NCBI GenBank assembly: GCA_009995045.1
Contig: JAACQG010000009.1
Location: 1-64,000 of the forward strand
DNA length: 64,000 nucleotides
Reading direction: 5' to 3'
Source of the DNA: Alphaproteobacteria bacterium
Lineage (GTDB): Bacteria; Pseudomonadota; Alphaproteobacteria; Micavibrionales; Micavibrionaceae
In this document: in pieces, positions 47,950-56,123 of the stretch
How the letters are laid out: each line of letters opens with the position of its first letter
How positions within the stretch are numbered: position 1 is the stretch's first letter
The notes under the pieces: generated by a model
Databases searched by the model: none
The model's input: only the letters and a program-made list of their open reading frames with translations
What the model was told of the DNA's origin: nothing
Made by a program: the position numbers and the translations under genes

Positions 47950-48033
47950 ATGTGCTCCCCGTGCATGTCTATTATTGATTAAATGCATTATAAGGATTCG
48001 ATCATAAAAATGCAAGTTCACACAAAATAACCC

Positions 48034-48062
48034 TTGACATTATAGGAATAATATCCTATATT
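48034..48062 (+). promoter_or_regulatory. capsid promoter with perfect palindromic operator
   Basis: TTGACA (48034-48039), exactly 17 bases, TATATT (48057-48062). The spacer and -10 are filled by a perfect palindrome TATAGGA-N6-TCCTATA (48041-48060), an ideal place for a repressor. Related palindromes lie in the HTH-pyrE upstream region and in the murB promoter. Capsid translation starts 183 bases downstream. Confidence 0.85.
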
Positions 48063-48091
48063 TAAATCATCAACACCACCAATGTATCTTA

Positions 48092-48150
48092 AAACATGCG
48101 GTTAACGCGGATTGCACCCCTACGGTGTTTATTCATGCGCCCGCATGTTT
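48092..48150 (+). ncRNA. structured leader RNA of the capsid gene (putative)
   Basis: In the ~180-base untranslated leader, AAACATGCGG (48092-48101) pairs perfectly with CCGCATGTTT (48141-48150); the loop has a nested CACC/GGTG pairing. This is unlike a terminator because no T-run follows and the capsid gene is further downstream. It could be a cis-acting RNA control element or a mRNA stabiliser; no known RNA family is recognised. Confidence 0.4.
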
Positions 48151-48245
48151 CTCGCGTATGGCCGTTCTTAAACGATGAATGAAAACCACAGAGGGCCGAG
48201 CCTCAACCCCCGAACATAACCCATTAAAAACAAAAGGATAAATTT

Positions 48246-49079
48246 ATGTCTACATCAATAGATCAGGCCTTCATCAAGCAATTCGAACGCGAAGTGCATG
48301 AAGCCTATCAGCGTCAGGGATCAAAACTGAGAAACACTGTACGCACCATTTCAAACGTCAATGGCAGCTCGGCAGTCTTCCAAAAAGTCGGCGTGGGAAC
48401 GGCCTCAACAAAATCCACACACGGTCTCGTCCCTGTTATGAACCTCGATCATTCCAATATCGAAGTCACACTTCAAGATTATTACGCGGGCGATTGGATT
48501 GACCGCCTTGACGAGCTAAAAATCAACATCGACGAACGCCAAGTCATCGCCAGCGCAGGTGCAAATGCATTGGGCCGTAAAACCGATGAACTGATCATCG
48601 ACCAACTTGCCAGTGCGTCGGCGACCACAATTGCGGATGGCAATATCGGCCTCACCAAAGATAAAATCCTCAACGCATTCGAAAGCTTTGGCGAAAATGA
48701 TGTGCCTGATGACGGCCAACGTTTTTGTATCGTCGGATGGAAGCAATGGAGCGAGCTACTCTCAATCGATGAATTCGTAAAGGCGGACTACATCGGCAAT
48801 GACGCCCTGTCATTTGCATCCATCACACAAGCCAAAATGTTCCTCGGCACAATATTCATTCCGCATTCCGGCCTTCCGATTGATGGAAATGATATCCGAT
48901 CATGTTTCTGGTATCACAAAACCGCAGTCGGTCACGCAAGCGCATCCGATGTGGAAACAGATGTCAGCTGGCACGGCGACCGCGCCGCACATTTTGTGAA
49001 CAACATGATGAGCCAGGGCGCAGGCCTAATCGACGAAAACGGAATCATCACAATCAATTGTGACGAAACTCCCGATTAA
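48246..49079 (+). CDS. putative major capsid protein
   Basis: A 277-aa protein in the T7 gp10 position. It begins MSTSIDQAFIKQFEREVHEA, has QVIASAGANALGRKTDELII in the middle and HSGLPIDGNDIRSCFWYHKTAVGHA and FVNNMMSQGAGLIDENGII near the end, consistent with HK97-fold podovirus capsid proteins that lack a cleaved delta domain. Identification uses position, length and overall pattern; I see no single decisive motif. AAAGGA lies 8 bases before ATG 48246. It has its own promoter. Confidence 0.75.
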   Translation: MSTSIDQAFIKQFEREVHEAYQRQGSKLRNTVRTISNVNGSSAVFQKVGVGTASTKSTHGLVPVMNLDHSNIEVTLQDYYAGDWIDRLDELKINIDERQVIASAGANALGRKTDELIIDQLASASATTIADGNIGLTKDKILNAFESFGENDVPDDGQRFCIVGWKQWSELLSIDEFVKADYIGNDALSFASITQAKMFLGTIFIPHSGLPIDGNDIRSCFWYHKTAVGHASASDVETDVSWHGDRAAHFVNNMMSQGAGLIDENGIITINCDETPD

Positions 49080-49098
49080 ATCTTAATCCCCTCCCTGT

Positions 49099-49170
49099 GT
49101 CATCCTGAAGGGCTTTAGACCTGAAGGATCTCCTAAATCAATGAGATCCTTCGCTGCCGCTCAGGATGAC
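49099..49170. repeat. dispersed GTCATCC-type palindrome, copy 3 (inside the particle cluster)
   Basis: A long inverted repeat: GTCATCCTGA (49099-49108) pairs with TCAGGATGAC (49161-49170), with an inner AGGATCTC/GAGATCCT pair. Same core as the copies at 1008 and 4834. It sits between the capsid gene and the next head gene, showing that the element has entered host core and phage-like genes alike. Confidence 0.8.
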
Positions 49171-49199
49171 ATTCTTTAAATTTGAAAGGAACACCCATC

Positions 49200-49439
49200 A
49201 TGGCTTTTAACCCATCAGATATAAGCGTACTCGCCTACGCCAATAACTTCACGCTGTGGCACGTCGCCACAACGGATGCCGACGTAACAACCGAAGGCTA
49301 TTTCGATACAGCCGCCGAATTGTTGCGCGTCAATGACCTCGTGATCGCGAATGTCGATACCGATGGAACCCCCGCCACGACGTTCTATGTCGTCACCGGC
49401 AATAGCGGCGGCAATGTGACAATCGCAGCTTACGCATAA
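49200..49439 (+). CDS. small head protein, decoration-like
   Basis: A 79-aa, beta-rich protein right after the capsid gene: MAFNPSDISVLAYANNFTLWH...YFDTAAELLRVNDLVIANVDTDGTPATTFYVVTGNSGG. The pattern resembles small phage structural proteins found beside podovirus capsid genes; a decoration role is inferred. ATG 49200 is chosen over ATG 49182 because GAAAGGA lies ~8 bases upstream. Confidence 0.65.
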   Translation: MAFNPSDISVLAYANNFTLWHVATTDADVTTEGYFDTAAELLRVNDLVIANVDTDGTPATTFYVVTGNSGGNVTIAAYA

Positions 49440-49655
49440 GCGCGATATCCTCCAAAGCATAGCATTGCCATTGGCTGGAGCGCGGATCATCCCTTCGATC
49501 ACCACGCAGCTCGCCAGCCCTATGCCATGGATCCATCGTATACGACCCTTGGCCGCCGCAAGATCTGCGGCCAAATAACGGTGCAGCCCTGACCCTTCCT
49601 GTCCTCTCACAAAAGGGCAGGGCTGCATTTTTTTTAATTCATAAGGAGACCCAAT
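49440..49655 (+). other. non-coding gap with strong terminator (49583-49635)
   Basis: A 216-base gap between head and tail genes with no credible ORF. It ends with a long terminator: GCAGCCCTG pairs with CAGGGCTGC and, after a bulged A, CCCTT pairs with AAGGG (49583-49597 with 49613-49626), followed by eight T's. The stretch before it has several inverted segments (for example TTGGCCGC/GCGGCCAA near 49549-49574) and may be a structured transcript. Confidence 0.6.
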
Positions 49656-50225
49656 ATGGCACTCAACGACGTGGCATTGTGTTCACGCGCGCTCATTCGC
49701 ATTGGCGCCGCACCCATTACATCATTCAACGGCGGCACCGCCGAAAGCGAAATCGCAGGGGCGCTATACGGCTCAACCCGTGACGCGCTGCTCTCTGCCT
49801 ATCGCTGGAGTTTCGCCAGCGCGCAGCTTGCCCTCTCACAACGCGCAGCCGACCCCATCGCCGATTACAGCTTCGCTTACCAACTGCCCAATGACTTCCT
49901 GCGCGCCGTCTCGGCTGGAACAGGTGCGCGGGGGCGTGGCCTCAATTACCGCATCGCCCGAGGCGCGCTTAACACCAACGCAAGCGCAGTTGTGCTGACC
50001 TATATTTTTCGCCCCGATGAGGCAGAATTCCCGCCTTATTTTGACCAAGCGCTCATCGCGCGGCTATCGGCGGAATTCACAATCCCCATCACCGAAAGCA
50101 CAAGCCGCGCCGAAAGCCATTTCCGTATCGCCGAAAACGAATACGAACGCGCCCGCCAAATCGACGCCCAACAAGATACTCCCAATAGAATCGAAAACTT
50201 TTCTCTCATTGATGTGCGTGATTAG
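49656..50225 (+). CDS. tail tubular protein A, T7 gp11-like
   Basis: A 189-aa adaptor that joins portal and nozzle in podoviruses. MALNDVALCSRALIRIGAAPITSF at the N-terminus, DALLSAYRWSFASAQLAL, YQLPNDFLRAV and EAEFPPYFDQALIARLSAEF are the usual blocks of this family. Strong AAGGAG ribosome-binding site. Length is close to T7 gp11 (196 aa). Confidence 0.88.
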   Translation: MALNDVALCSRALIRIGAAPITSFNGGTAESEIAGALYGSTRDALLSAYRWSFASAQLALSQRAADPIADYSFAYQLPNDFLRAVSAGTGARGRGLNYRIARGALNTNASAVVLTYIFRPDEAEFPPYFDQALIARLSAEFTIPITESTSRAESHFRIAENEYERARQIDAQQDTPNRIENFSLIDVRD

Positions 50226-50256
50226 GGATTCAATAATAGCTATATATGCATTTATA

Positions 50257-50285
50257 TTGACTTTTTGATTGTGTGTGTTTACATA
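50257..50285 (+). promoter_or_regulatory. promoter of the inserted gene at 50293
   Basis: TTGACT (50257-50262), 17 bases, TACATA (50280-50285). The predicted transcription start is within a base or two of ATG 50293, so the mRNA would be leaderless; no ribosome-binding site precedes the ATG, which supports this. Confidence 0.5.
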
Positions 50286-50292
50286 TTTTTAA

Positions 50293-50790
50293 ATGAGCGC
50301 AGAACGCAGCAATCCCGAACTTGATTTATCATCTGTATTCCGTCATCCGGAAATGGAAAATCTTGTGTATGCATTGCTGAGTGACCCGAGCCATTTCTTT
50401 GACGTTTTATCAGAAACTGACTTATCTGTATTTGATGATGGAAACCCAGAAATGCAGAACAGAGTTTTATCTGCGGGGTTCAAAAAAGCTGCAAATCCGG
50501 GGGTCGTTGACATTGTAACCTTACTGCGTGCACATCCTAGAGAAACGATAAGTCTTTTCTTATGGGCGAAAGAACTATCCGAAGGTGTGCCTGATTTAGA
50601 AGCCAGCATTAAACCAGATGATCCAATCATGGAGTTTTTCGCCAAAGTTGGTTTCTTGAACGAACGGGCGACTGGCCCTGCTAACTCGGTCTTTGAAATC
50701 TTGGGGCTTGAAATCCCTGAGCGTATGGGACGAATGAGAACACCAAGGCGTCAACAATTGCTTGATATTCAAGGGCCTTCACGCTCATAA
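50293..50790 (+). CDS. unknown protein, moron-like insertion between tail tube genes
   Basis: A 165-aa, acidic, mostly helical protein that I do not recognise (begins MSAERSNPELDLSSVF, ends LLDIQGPSRS). No signal peptide or membrane segment. It interrupts the conserved tail A-tail B pair, has its own promoter and terminator, lacks a Shine-Dalgarno site and is more AT-rich than its neighbours: the usual marks of a moron, a cargo gene expressed independently of the virion genes. Function unknown. Confidence 0.65.
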   Translation: MSAERSNPELDLSSVFRHPEMENLVYALLSDPSHFFDVLSETDLSVFDDGNPEMQNRVLSAGFKKAANPGVVDIVTLLRAHPRETISLFLWAKELSEGVPDLEASIKPDDPIMEFFAKVGFLNERATGPANSVFEILGLEIPERMGRMRTPRRQQLLDIQGPSRS

Positions 50791-50823
50791 AACGCGCTGC
50801 AAAGATAATGTAATCCCCGAAAG

Positions 50824-50847
50824 CCCCGCCATCAAGCGGGGTTTTTT
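50824..50847 (+). terminator. terminator after the inserted gene at 50293
   Basis: Stem CCCCGC/GCGGGG (50824-50829 and 50836-50841) with a 6-base loop and six T's. Confidence 0.85.
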
Positions 50848-50881
50848 CATGCCCACATTTCAGTCTTAAAAAGGAATAACA

Positions 50882-52780
50882 ATGACCCGAATTCGTGAAA
50901 CAAAAACCACATTCACCGCTGGCGAGGTTTCGCGTGAGCTCCTTGGTCGCGGTGATCTTCGTGCCTATGAAAACGGTGCGCTTGCCCTGCGCAATGTGTT
51001 CATCAACCCGACGGGCGGCGTCACCCGTCGTGCCGGTCTTGGCTATATTGACACCGCACCCGGCGACGGCAAGCTAATCGCGTTTGAATTCAATAGCGAG
51101 CAAACATCGCTCCTTGTCATCACTGATGAACAAATTGATATCTATACAGGCGGCGTGAAAGAGGCGAGCATTTCGGCCCCGTGGACAGCGGCGCAAATCG
51201 ACCAGCTCGCATGGACGCAAAGCGCCGATACGCTGTTGCTCACCCACCCCGATGTGTCGCCGAAAAAGCTGGTGCGCAGTGCCAATGCTTCATGGAGCCT
51301 CAACGATTGGGTGTTCTTCATCAAAGATAACATCAAAAGCCAGCCCTATTACAAATTTGCCGCCAGCAATGTCACCCTCACACCCAGCGCAACCAGTGGA
51401 AGCATCACCCTCACCGCGTCTGAGGGTGTTTTTACGCTCGCGCATGAAGGAACACGCTTGCGCGTTGCGGGCAAGGAAGTCGAAGTCACCGATTACGACT
51501 CTCCAACCGTTATAAGGGTAAGTGTGCTGGAAGAATTACCAAACACCGACCCGACAATTGATTGGTTCGAACAAGCCTTTAGCGCCGCCCGCGGATATCC
51601 AGTGACCGTGGCATTCCACCAAGATCGCCTTGTCATCGGTGGCTCGCGTGATTTGCCCAACCGCCTCTGGTTTTCAAAATCTGGAGATTTGTTCAATTTT
51701 GACCTGGGCGAGGGATTGGACGATGAAAGCATCGAGTTTTCAATCCTCTCCGATCAGGTCAATGCAATACGCGGCATATTTTCCGGTCGCCATCTACAGG
51801 TTTTTACATCGGGCGCGGAATGGCAAGTCACGGGAGATCCGCTCACGCCGTCATCGGTGCAAATTCGCCGCCAAACCCGCATCGGATCGCGCATCGACAG
51901 ATACGTGCCGCCAACAAATGTAGACGGCGCAACGTTATTCATCGCGCGCAACAAACAAGAGGTGCAGGAATTCCTTTATACCGATCTGGAGCAAGCCTAT
52001 AAATCTAGCGACCTCGCGCTCTTGTCAAAAAGCGTGATCATCGACCCTATAGATATGGATTACGATTCAAAACGCAGGCTTTTATTCCTCGTGCGCAGCG
52101 ACGGAAAATTTGCCGCCCTGACTGTGTTTCGCGCGGAAAGCGTGGCAGCATGGACACTGCATAATACGCTGGGGCAGGTTAAATCGGTTGCGGTTGTCGG
52201 CGATGATGTCTTCATGCTGGTTGAGCGCGGCGGCGCGTTCCTCGTTGAGCAGCTAGACGACGCCCTCAACCTCGACAGTGCATTAACGGGCGAGATTGCC
52301 TCCCCCGCAACCCAATGGTCAGGATTAGATCATCTGAACGGCGAGAGCGTTTCAATTGTGGCCGATGGTGAGGTTAAGCAAAACCAAATCGTCACCAGCG
52401 GCCAAATCACATTGGACGAGCCCGCCAAGGCAATCCAAATCGGTTTGCCATACACCCATATCATCGAACCCCTCCCGCCAAGCGAGCTGGGCGCGGCAGG
52501 GGGGGGGCGGCGTATTCGTCTGGTCGAGGGGCTGTTTCGCCTGCAAGATACACAAAGCTTGCGGCTGGATGTCGGGCGCGGGCTGCATGATATTGCCCTG
52601 CGTCAGCTTGGCGAAGACCCCATCCTCGACAGCGCCCCACCCAGCGTCAGCGGCGATATCCGTGTGCGCGCATTGGGCTGGCAACCTGACGGTACGCGAG
52701 CCTTGTGGCGCATCGAACAAGACGTACCACTAGCCTTCACCCTGCTATCGGTCACCACCGAGATTAAGGTGAATGATTAA
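50882..52780 (+). CDS. tail tubular protein B (nozzle), T7 gp12-like
   Basis: A 632-aa nozzle protein. The N-terminus TFTAGEVSRELLGRGDLRAYENGALALRNVF-type block and NPTGGVTRRAGLGYI are characteristic of this family, followed by LAWTQSADTLLLTHPDV, PVTVAFHQDRLVIGGSR, RLWFSKSGDLFNF and HLQVFTSGAEWQVTGDPLTP. The length is shorter than T7 gp12 (794 aa) but normal for related prophage proteins. AAGGA precedes ATG 50882. A run of nine G's occurs within the gene (52498-52507 region), a slippage-prone site, but the frame continues open. Confidence 0.88.
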   Translation: MTRIRETKTTFTAGEVSRELLGRGDLRAYENGALALRNVFINPTGGVTRRAGLGYIDTAPGDGKLIAFEFNSEQTSLLVITDEQIDIYTGGVKEASISAPWTAAQIDQLAWTQSADTLLLTHPDVSPKKLVRSANASWSLNDWVFFIKDNIKSQPYYKFAASNVTLTPSATSGSITLTASEGVFTLAHEGTRLRVAGKEVEVTDYDSPTVIRVSVLEELPNTDPTIDWFEQAFSAARGYPVTVAFHQDRLVIGGSRDLPNRLWFSKSGDLFNFDLGEGLDDESIEFSILSDQVNAIRGIFSGRHLQVFTSGAEWQVTGDPLTPSSVQIRRQTRIGSRIDRYVPPTNVDGATLFIARNKQEVQEFLYTDLEQAYKSSDLALLSKSVIIDPIDMDYDSKRRLLFLVRSDGKFAALTVFRAESVAAWTLHNTLGQVKSVAVVGDDVFMLVERGGAFLVEQLDDALNLDSALTGEIASPATQWSGLDHLNGESVSIVADGEVKQNQIVTSGQITLDEPAKAIQIGLPYTHIIEPLPPSELGAAGGGRRIRLVEGLFRLQDTQSLRLDVGRGLHDIALRQLGEDPILDSAPPSVSGDIRVRALGWQPDGTRALWRIEQDVPLAFTLLSVTTEIKVND

Positions 52781-52786
52781 TGATAC

Positions 52787-52816
52787 TTGCTTTATAGTCT
52801 CAATTGTGATTACATT
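52787..52816 (+). promoter_or_regulatory. weak candidate promoter of the gene at 52837
   Basis: TTGCTT (52787-52792), 18 bases, TACATT (52811-52816), 20 bases before the next start codon. Weak match, supported mainly by the autonomous look of the downstream gene. Confidence 0.35.
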
Positions 52817-52836
52817 ATGAAAAATATAGGTGAGAA

Positions 52837-53199
52837 ATGGCTATAAGCATAAAATTTGACGAGCAATCAGTTCTGCCGGAATTGGCGCGACAATTAGTTG
52901 ATACATTGAAGAAAAACCCAGCAGCAGTTGTGTTGGGCATAGAAGATGATGGATCGAGAGCAGATATAGTCTTTGGTTTGGATGGCACTCCTTCAACAGA
53001 AGAGCGATTTATATATACGGACGTAGATGTATTGGTTGGGGCAAAGGCGCATTGTGCAAGTAAAGAGCCCGAGTTTACGCCCCAGTTACAAGGTTACATT
53101 GAGAGAGTATCCGCACTTGTGAATAGTCCTGCGGGGCCGATAAGAAGCCCAGGATCTTTAGCGCGTCAAGCACCAGAGCCATCAACGTCATTAGATTAA
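52837..53199 (+). CDS. unknown protein, second moron-like insertion
   Basis: A 120-aa protein that I do not recognise (begins MAISIKFDEQSVLPELARQL). It has an alpha/beta pattern (AAVVLGIEDDGSRADIVFGL, then RFIYTDVDVLVGAKA) and a Pro/Ser-rich tail. AT-rich compared with its neighbours, with a TAGGTGAG ribosome-binding site and its own terminator. It lies between the tail nozzle and internal protein genes, so it is probably cargo and not part of the virion. Confidence 0.62.
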   Translation: MAISIKFDEQSVLPELARQLVDTLKKNPAAVVLGIEDDGSRADIVFGLDGTPSTEERFIYTDVDVLVGAKAHCASKEPEFTPQLQGYIERVSALVNSPAGPIRSPGSLARQAPEPSTSLD

Positions 53200-53224
53200 A
53201 CAAAATTACTAAGCATTAACCAAA

Positions 53225-53251
53225 AGCAGCCTTTTTAGGCTGCTTTTTTTT
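53225..53251 (+). terminator. terminator after the inserted gene at 52837
   Basis: Stem AGCAGCC/GGCTGCT (53225-53231 and 53238-53244), 6-base loop, then a run of seven more T's; A's before the stem extend the pairing. Confidence 0.88.
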
Positions 53252-53273
53252 ATTCCAAAAAAGGAGAAAACAC

Positions 53274-53774
53274 ATGGGAGCAATCACCCCAATTGCAAGC
53301 GGCCTAACAACGCTTGTCGGTGCGCTTGGCACTGCAAACCAACTCGCGGGGACAATCCAAACTCTGAGCGGTAATAGCCCGCAGCGCCAAGAACAAGATT
53401 TAGCGCTCAAGCAATTGCAGGAGCGTCAAACACTGAGCGCCGCCCAGCTCGCGCAGGACAACGCGCTAGAGCGCGAGCGCATCGCCTTGCAAGGGGCGCA
53501 AGATGAGGACGATCGCCGCGCCGCTCTACGCCGCGCTGTCGCCCGTCAACGCGCCAGCTTCGGCGCGAGCGGTATCAGCCAAGATAGCGGCGGCTCATCA
53601 CAGGCGGTCTTGCTTGGTCTGTTCGATGAAACAGAAACCGACCTCGCACAGCGCGAGCAGCTCGACACACTGCGAAACCGCGCCCTTGATTTAGACAGCG
53701 CCCAAAACAAAAGCCTTAACCTGCTTCAGGCAACCCAGCTCAAACAACGCCAAGACCTCAACCGCTTATTCTAG
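53274..53774 (+). CDS. internal virion protein-like, T7 gp14 position
   Basis: A 166-aa protein: a Gly/Ala-rich hydrophobic N-terminus (ITPIASGLTTLVGALGTANQ), then a long Gln/Ala/Arg-rich helix with coiled-coil character (LKQLQERQTLSAAQLAQ), and a Gly/Ser turn SFGASGISQDSGGSSQAV. Layout and position before the tail spike resemble the short internal/ejection proteins of podoviruses. The large T7-type ejection proteins gp15 and gp16 are missing from this cluster. Confidence 0.65.
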   Translation: MGAITPIASGLTTLVGALGTANQLAGTIQTLSGNSPQRQEQDLALKQLQERQTLSAAQLAQDNALERERIALQGAQDEDDRRAALRRAVARQRASFGASGISQDSGGSSQAVLLGLFDETETDLAQREQLDTLRNRALDLDSAQNKSLNLLQATQLKQRQDLNRLF

Positions 53775-53784
53775 GAAATTCATC

Positions 53785-55806
53785 ATGCCCGAACACGTTA
53801 AAGTGCCGGACATAACGCCAATCACGCGTTATGTCGCTAATGGCACGCAAACTGATTTCTCATACCCATTCCCGATTTTCGCCTCCGAAGACCTCGCTGT
53901 CTATATTGATGGCGCACGCCAGGCAAGCGGCTATACGATCAATGGCGCAGGACAAAGCATGGGCGGAAGCGTTACATTTGATACCGCGCCCGCTATGGAT
54001 TCCGTCCTCACATTTGCCCGTGAGCTAGCCATCGAGCGTATAACCGACTTCCTTGAAGGCGGGGATTTCAGCGCGCAATCCATCAATAACGAACTTGACT
54101 ATATGGTCGCCGCCCTCCAACAGGTCAGCCTTGAAAATACGGCAATGCTCCGCTATAGCGACAATGAAGCCCCCGCGAAAACCGAGCTACCCGCGCGCAA
54201 CCTCCGCGCCAATAAAGGCCTCGGCTTTGACGGCAATGGCAACCCGATCGCGCTAGATTTAAGCGGCGCGGCTGCGTCCCCCGATTTCACCGCAAGCGGG
54301 ACAGGCGCATCAACACGCACCGTCACCGATAAGCTGGGCGACGCGGTATCAGTTAAAGATTTCGGCGCAAAAGGGGACGGCCTGACCAATGACACCATCG
54401 CCATTCAAAATGCCCTGGCCGCAAATGACAGCGTATTCTTGCCCGCGGGTGAGTATCTTATCAGTGGCACAATCACGATCACGGCGCGAAAAGCGTTAAT
54501 CGGCGCAGGGCAGAAATCGGTGCTGAAATGCAATGGTCAAAATTTCAACGCCGTTGAGATCACCGAGGATCATGCCGCCCTCCATAATTTGCGCATCATC
54601 GGCGGTGATATCGGCATTAAGCTGTTTGGCAAAACCCGCCCATGCGTACAAACCGCCATCAGTGATATAACGATTGTCGGCCCCAATATCGGCGTACAAT
54701 TAGATGGCTATAACAACACCAATTTCCCCTGCTATTGGAACACGTTAAGCCGCGTCCTTGTGGAGCAGTTTAAGCTGCACGGTTTCCACCTCACGCGCAG
54801 CGGGGCGGGGGACACGCCAAACGCCAATAAATTCCACGCATGCCGCGCATATTCCCTCGGCGAGCCATCAACGGGGCATGGCTTTTACATCGAAGAAGGG
54901 CGCTTTAACAACTCCCTCATCGACTGCGAAGCCAATGTCAACGGCACCGCACAAGGGTGTTTCACGATTGGCGCGGGCTGCGATAAAACCTTGCTCATTA
55001 ATCCCTATGCGGAGAGTTTTAACAGCGTCCCCAATATCAAGCTTGAGGCAGGATCAATCGAAACCTCGATCTTTAATCTGCTTTCGGTCAGTGACGGCGC
55101 GGCCATTTGGGATTTGTCCGGCGGGGAATATACCGCCTATAACGCGGGCTTTCCTTATAAGAACCGCATGCAGCGCACAACCTGTACGGACATGACCGCC
55201 ACCCTACAAAGATATGACACTGAATTTATAGATACGCAAGGTATCGTATCGCTCGATACATCCCATTCTGTGCATCTTGTGTCCAGCTTCGGCGGGGCGC
55301 TAACCGTTAATCTTCCCAATGCGGCGGATGCGGTTGGGGCAATGATGGTCATCAAGAAAACCGACAGCTCAAGCAACGTCATCACCATCAAAGAAACTGG
55401 GGGCGCTGGCCCCGATGGGCGTGATTATTTCCTCGGCGCGGAAAATGATTTCATGATGGCGCAATCCAATGGCGCGGAGTGGTTTGTCTTATCCTCAAAC
55501 CGTGCGCCCGGCAATACGCGCTTTTTCGACGGCAGCGGAACCTATGACATCGACATGGCGGTCGATAGCTATTTGCTCTCGTCATTCGGCGGCGCAATGA
55601 CCGCCCGCCTGCCGCCCGCGAATTCATCACAGGCAATCGGACGCACCATCACGATCAAGAAAACCGACCCCTCATCCAATACCATCACGGTCACGGAGCA
55701 GGGCGCAACCGGCCCCGATGGATACGCACAGCCATTAAACAGCCAATATAATGCCATCACAGTCGTATCAAATGGCGGCCAATGGTACATCATCAACCGC
55801 TTCTAG
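53785..55806 (+). CDS. tail spike with T7 gp17-like head-binding domain and pectate lyase-like repeat
   Basis: A 673-aa receptor-binding protein. Residues ~1-150 are a gp17-like particle-binding domain (TQTDFSYPFPIFASEDLAVYIDG, ERITDFLEGGDFSAQSINNE). Residues ~183-450 form a right-handed beta-helix beginning VSVKDFGAKGDGLTNDTIAI, the pectate lyase-3-like start of many tail spikes. The C-terminus carries two copies of a ~80-residue unit (VSSFGGALTVNLPNAADA...IKKTDSSSNVITI and LSSFGGAMTARLPPANSS...IKKTDPSSNTITV). It probably binds or cleaves a surface polysaccharide. Confidence 0.85.
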   Translation: MPEHVKVPDITPITRYVANGTQTDFSYPFPIFASEDLAVYIDGARQASGYTINGAGQSMGGSVTFDTAPAMDSVLTFARELAIERITDFLEGGDFSAQSINNELDYMVAALQQVSLENTAMLRYSDNEAPAKTELPARNLRANKGLGFDGNGNPIALDLSGAAASPDFTASGTGASTRTVTDKLGDAVSVKDFGAKGDGLTNDTIAIQNALAANDSVFLPAGEYLISGTITITARKALIGAGQKSVLKCNGQNFNAVEITEDHAALHNLRIIGGDIGIKLFGKTRPCVQTAISDITIVGPNIGVQLDGYNNTNFPCYWNTLSRVLVEQFKLHGFHLTRSGAGDTPNANKFHACRAYSLGEPSTGHGFYIEEGRFNNSLIDCEANVNGTAQGCFTIGAGCDKTLLINPYAESFNSVPNIKLEAGSIETSIFNLLSVSDGAAIWDLSGGEYTAYNAGFPYKNRMQRTTCTDMTATLQRYDTEFIDTQGIVSLDTSHSVHLVSSFGGALTVNLPNAADAVGAMMVIKKTDSSSNVITIKETGGAGPDGRDYFLGAENDFMMAQSNGAEWFVLSSNRAPGNTRFFDGSGTYDIDMAVDSYLLSSFGGAMTARLPPANSSQAIGRTITIKKTDPSSNTITVTEQGATGPDGYAQPLNSQYNAITVVSNGGQWYIINRF

Positions 55807-55817
55807 AAAGGCCACAT

Positions 55818-56120
55818 ATGCTCAAAATTGAACAGGGAATGCGGCGCGATATCGCCGTATTTCTGCCCAATGCCATGAAAACCACAATCCAATCTTATAT
55901 CAGCTTTTCCGAAGAGCAAGCCACAAACCCAGAAGGTGACGTGTCGCCCAAATCATTCAAAGAACATCACGATGCCTGCAAAGTCTGCATCGCCCATATC
56001 GAGCTTCTCATCAAGCTCGCGCAATGGGCGGATATTCCGCCGCCTGAATTTGAGGGCGAGTTGGAAAACGCCATTTTACGATCAGTCATCGAAAACGCAA
56101 ACGCCGAATTAGGACGCTAA
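55818..56120 (+). CDS. small protein before terminase, possible small terminase subunit
   Basis: A 100-aa helical protein (MLKIEQGMRRDIAVFLPNAM...HIELLIKLAQWADIPP). It is 3 bases upstream of the large terminase gene, where T7 encodes its small terminase (gp18), and the size fits. I see no clear DNA-binding helix-turn-helix, so the assignment is positional. AAAGG precedes ATG 55818. Confidence 0.5.
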   Translation: MLKIEQGMRRDIAVFLPNAMKTTIQSYISFSEEQATNPEGDVSPKSFKEHHDACKVCIAHIELLIKLAQWADIPPPEFEGELENAILRSVIENANAELGR

Positions 56121-56123
56121 GCC

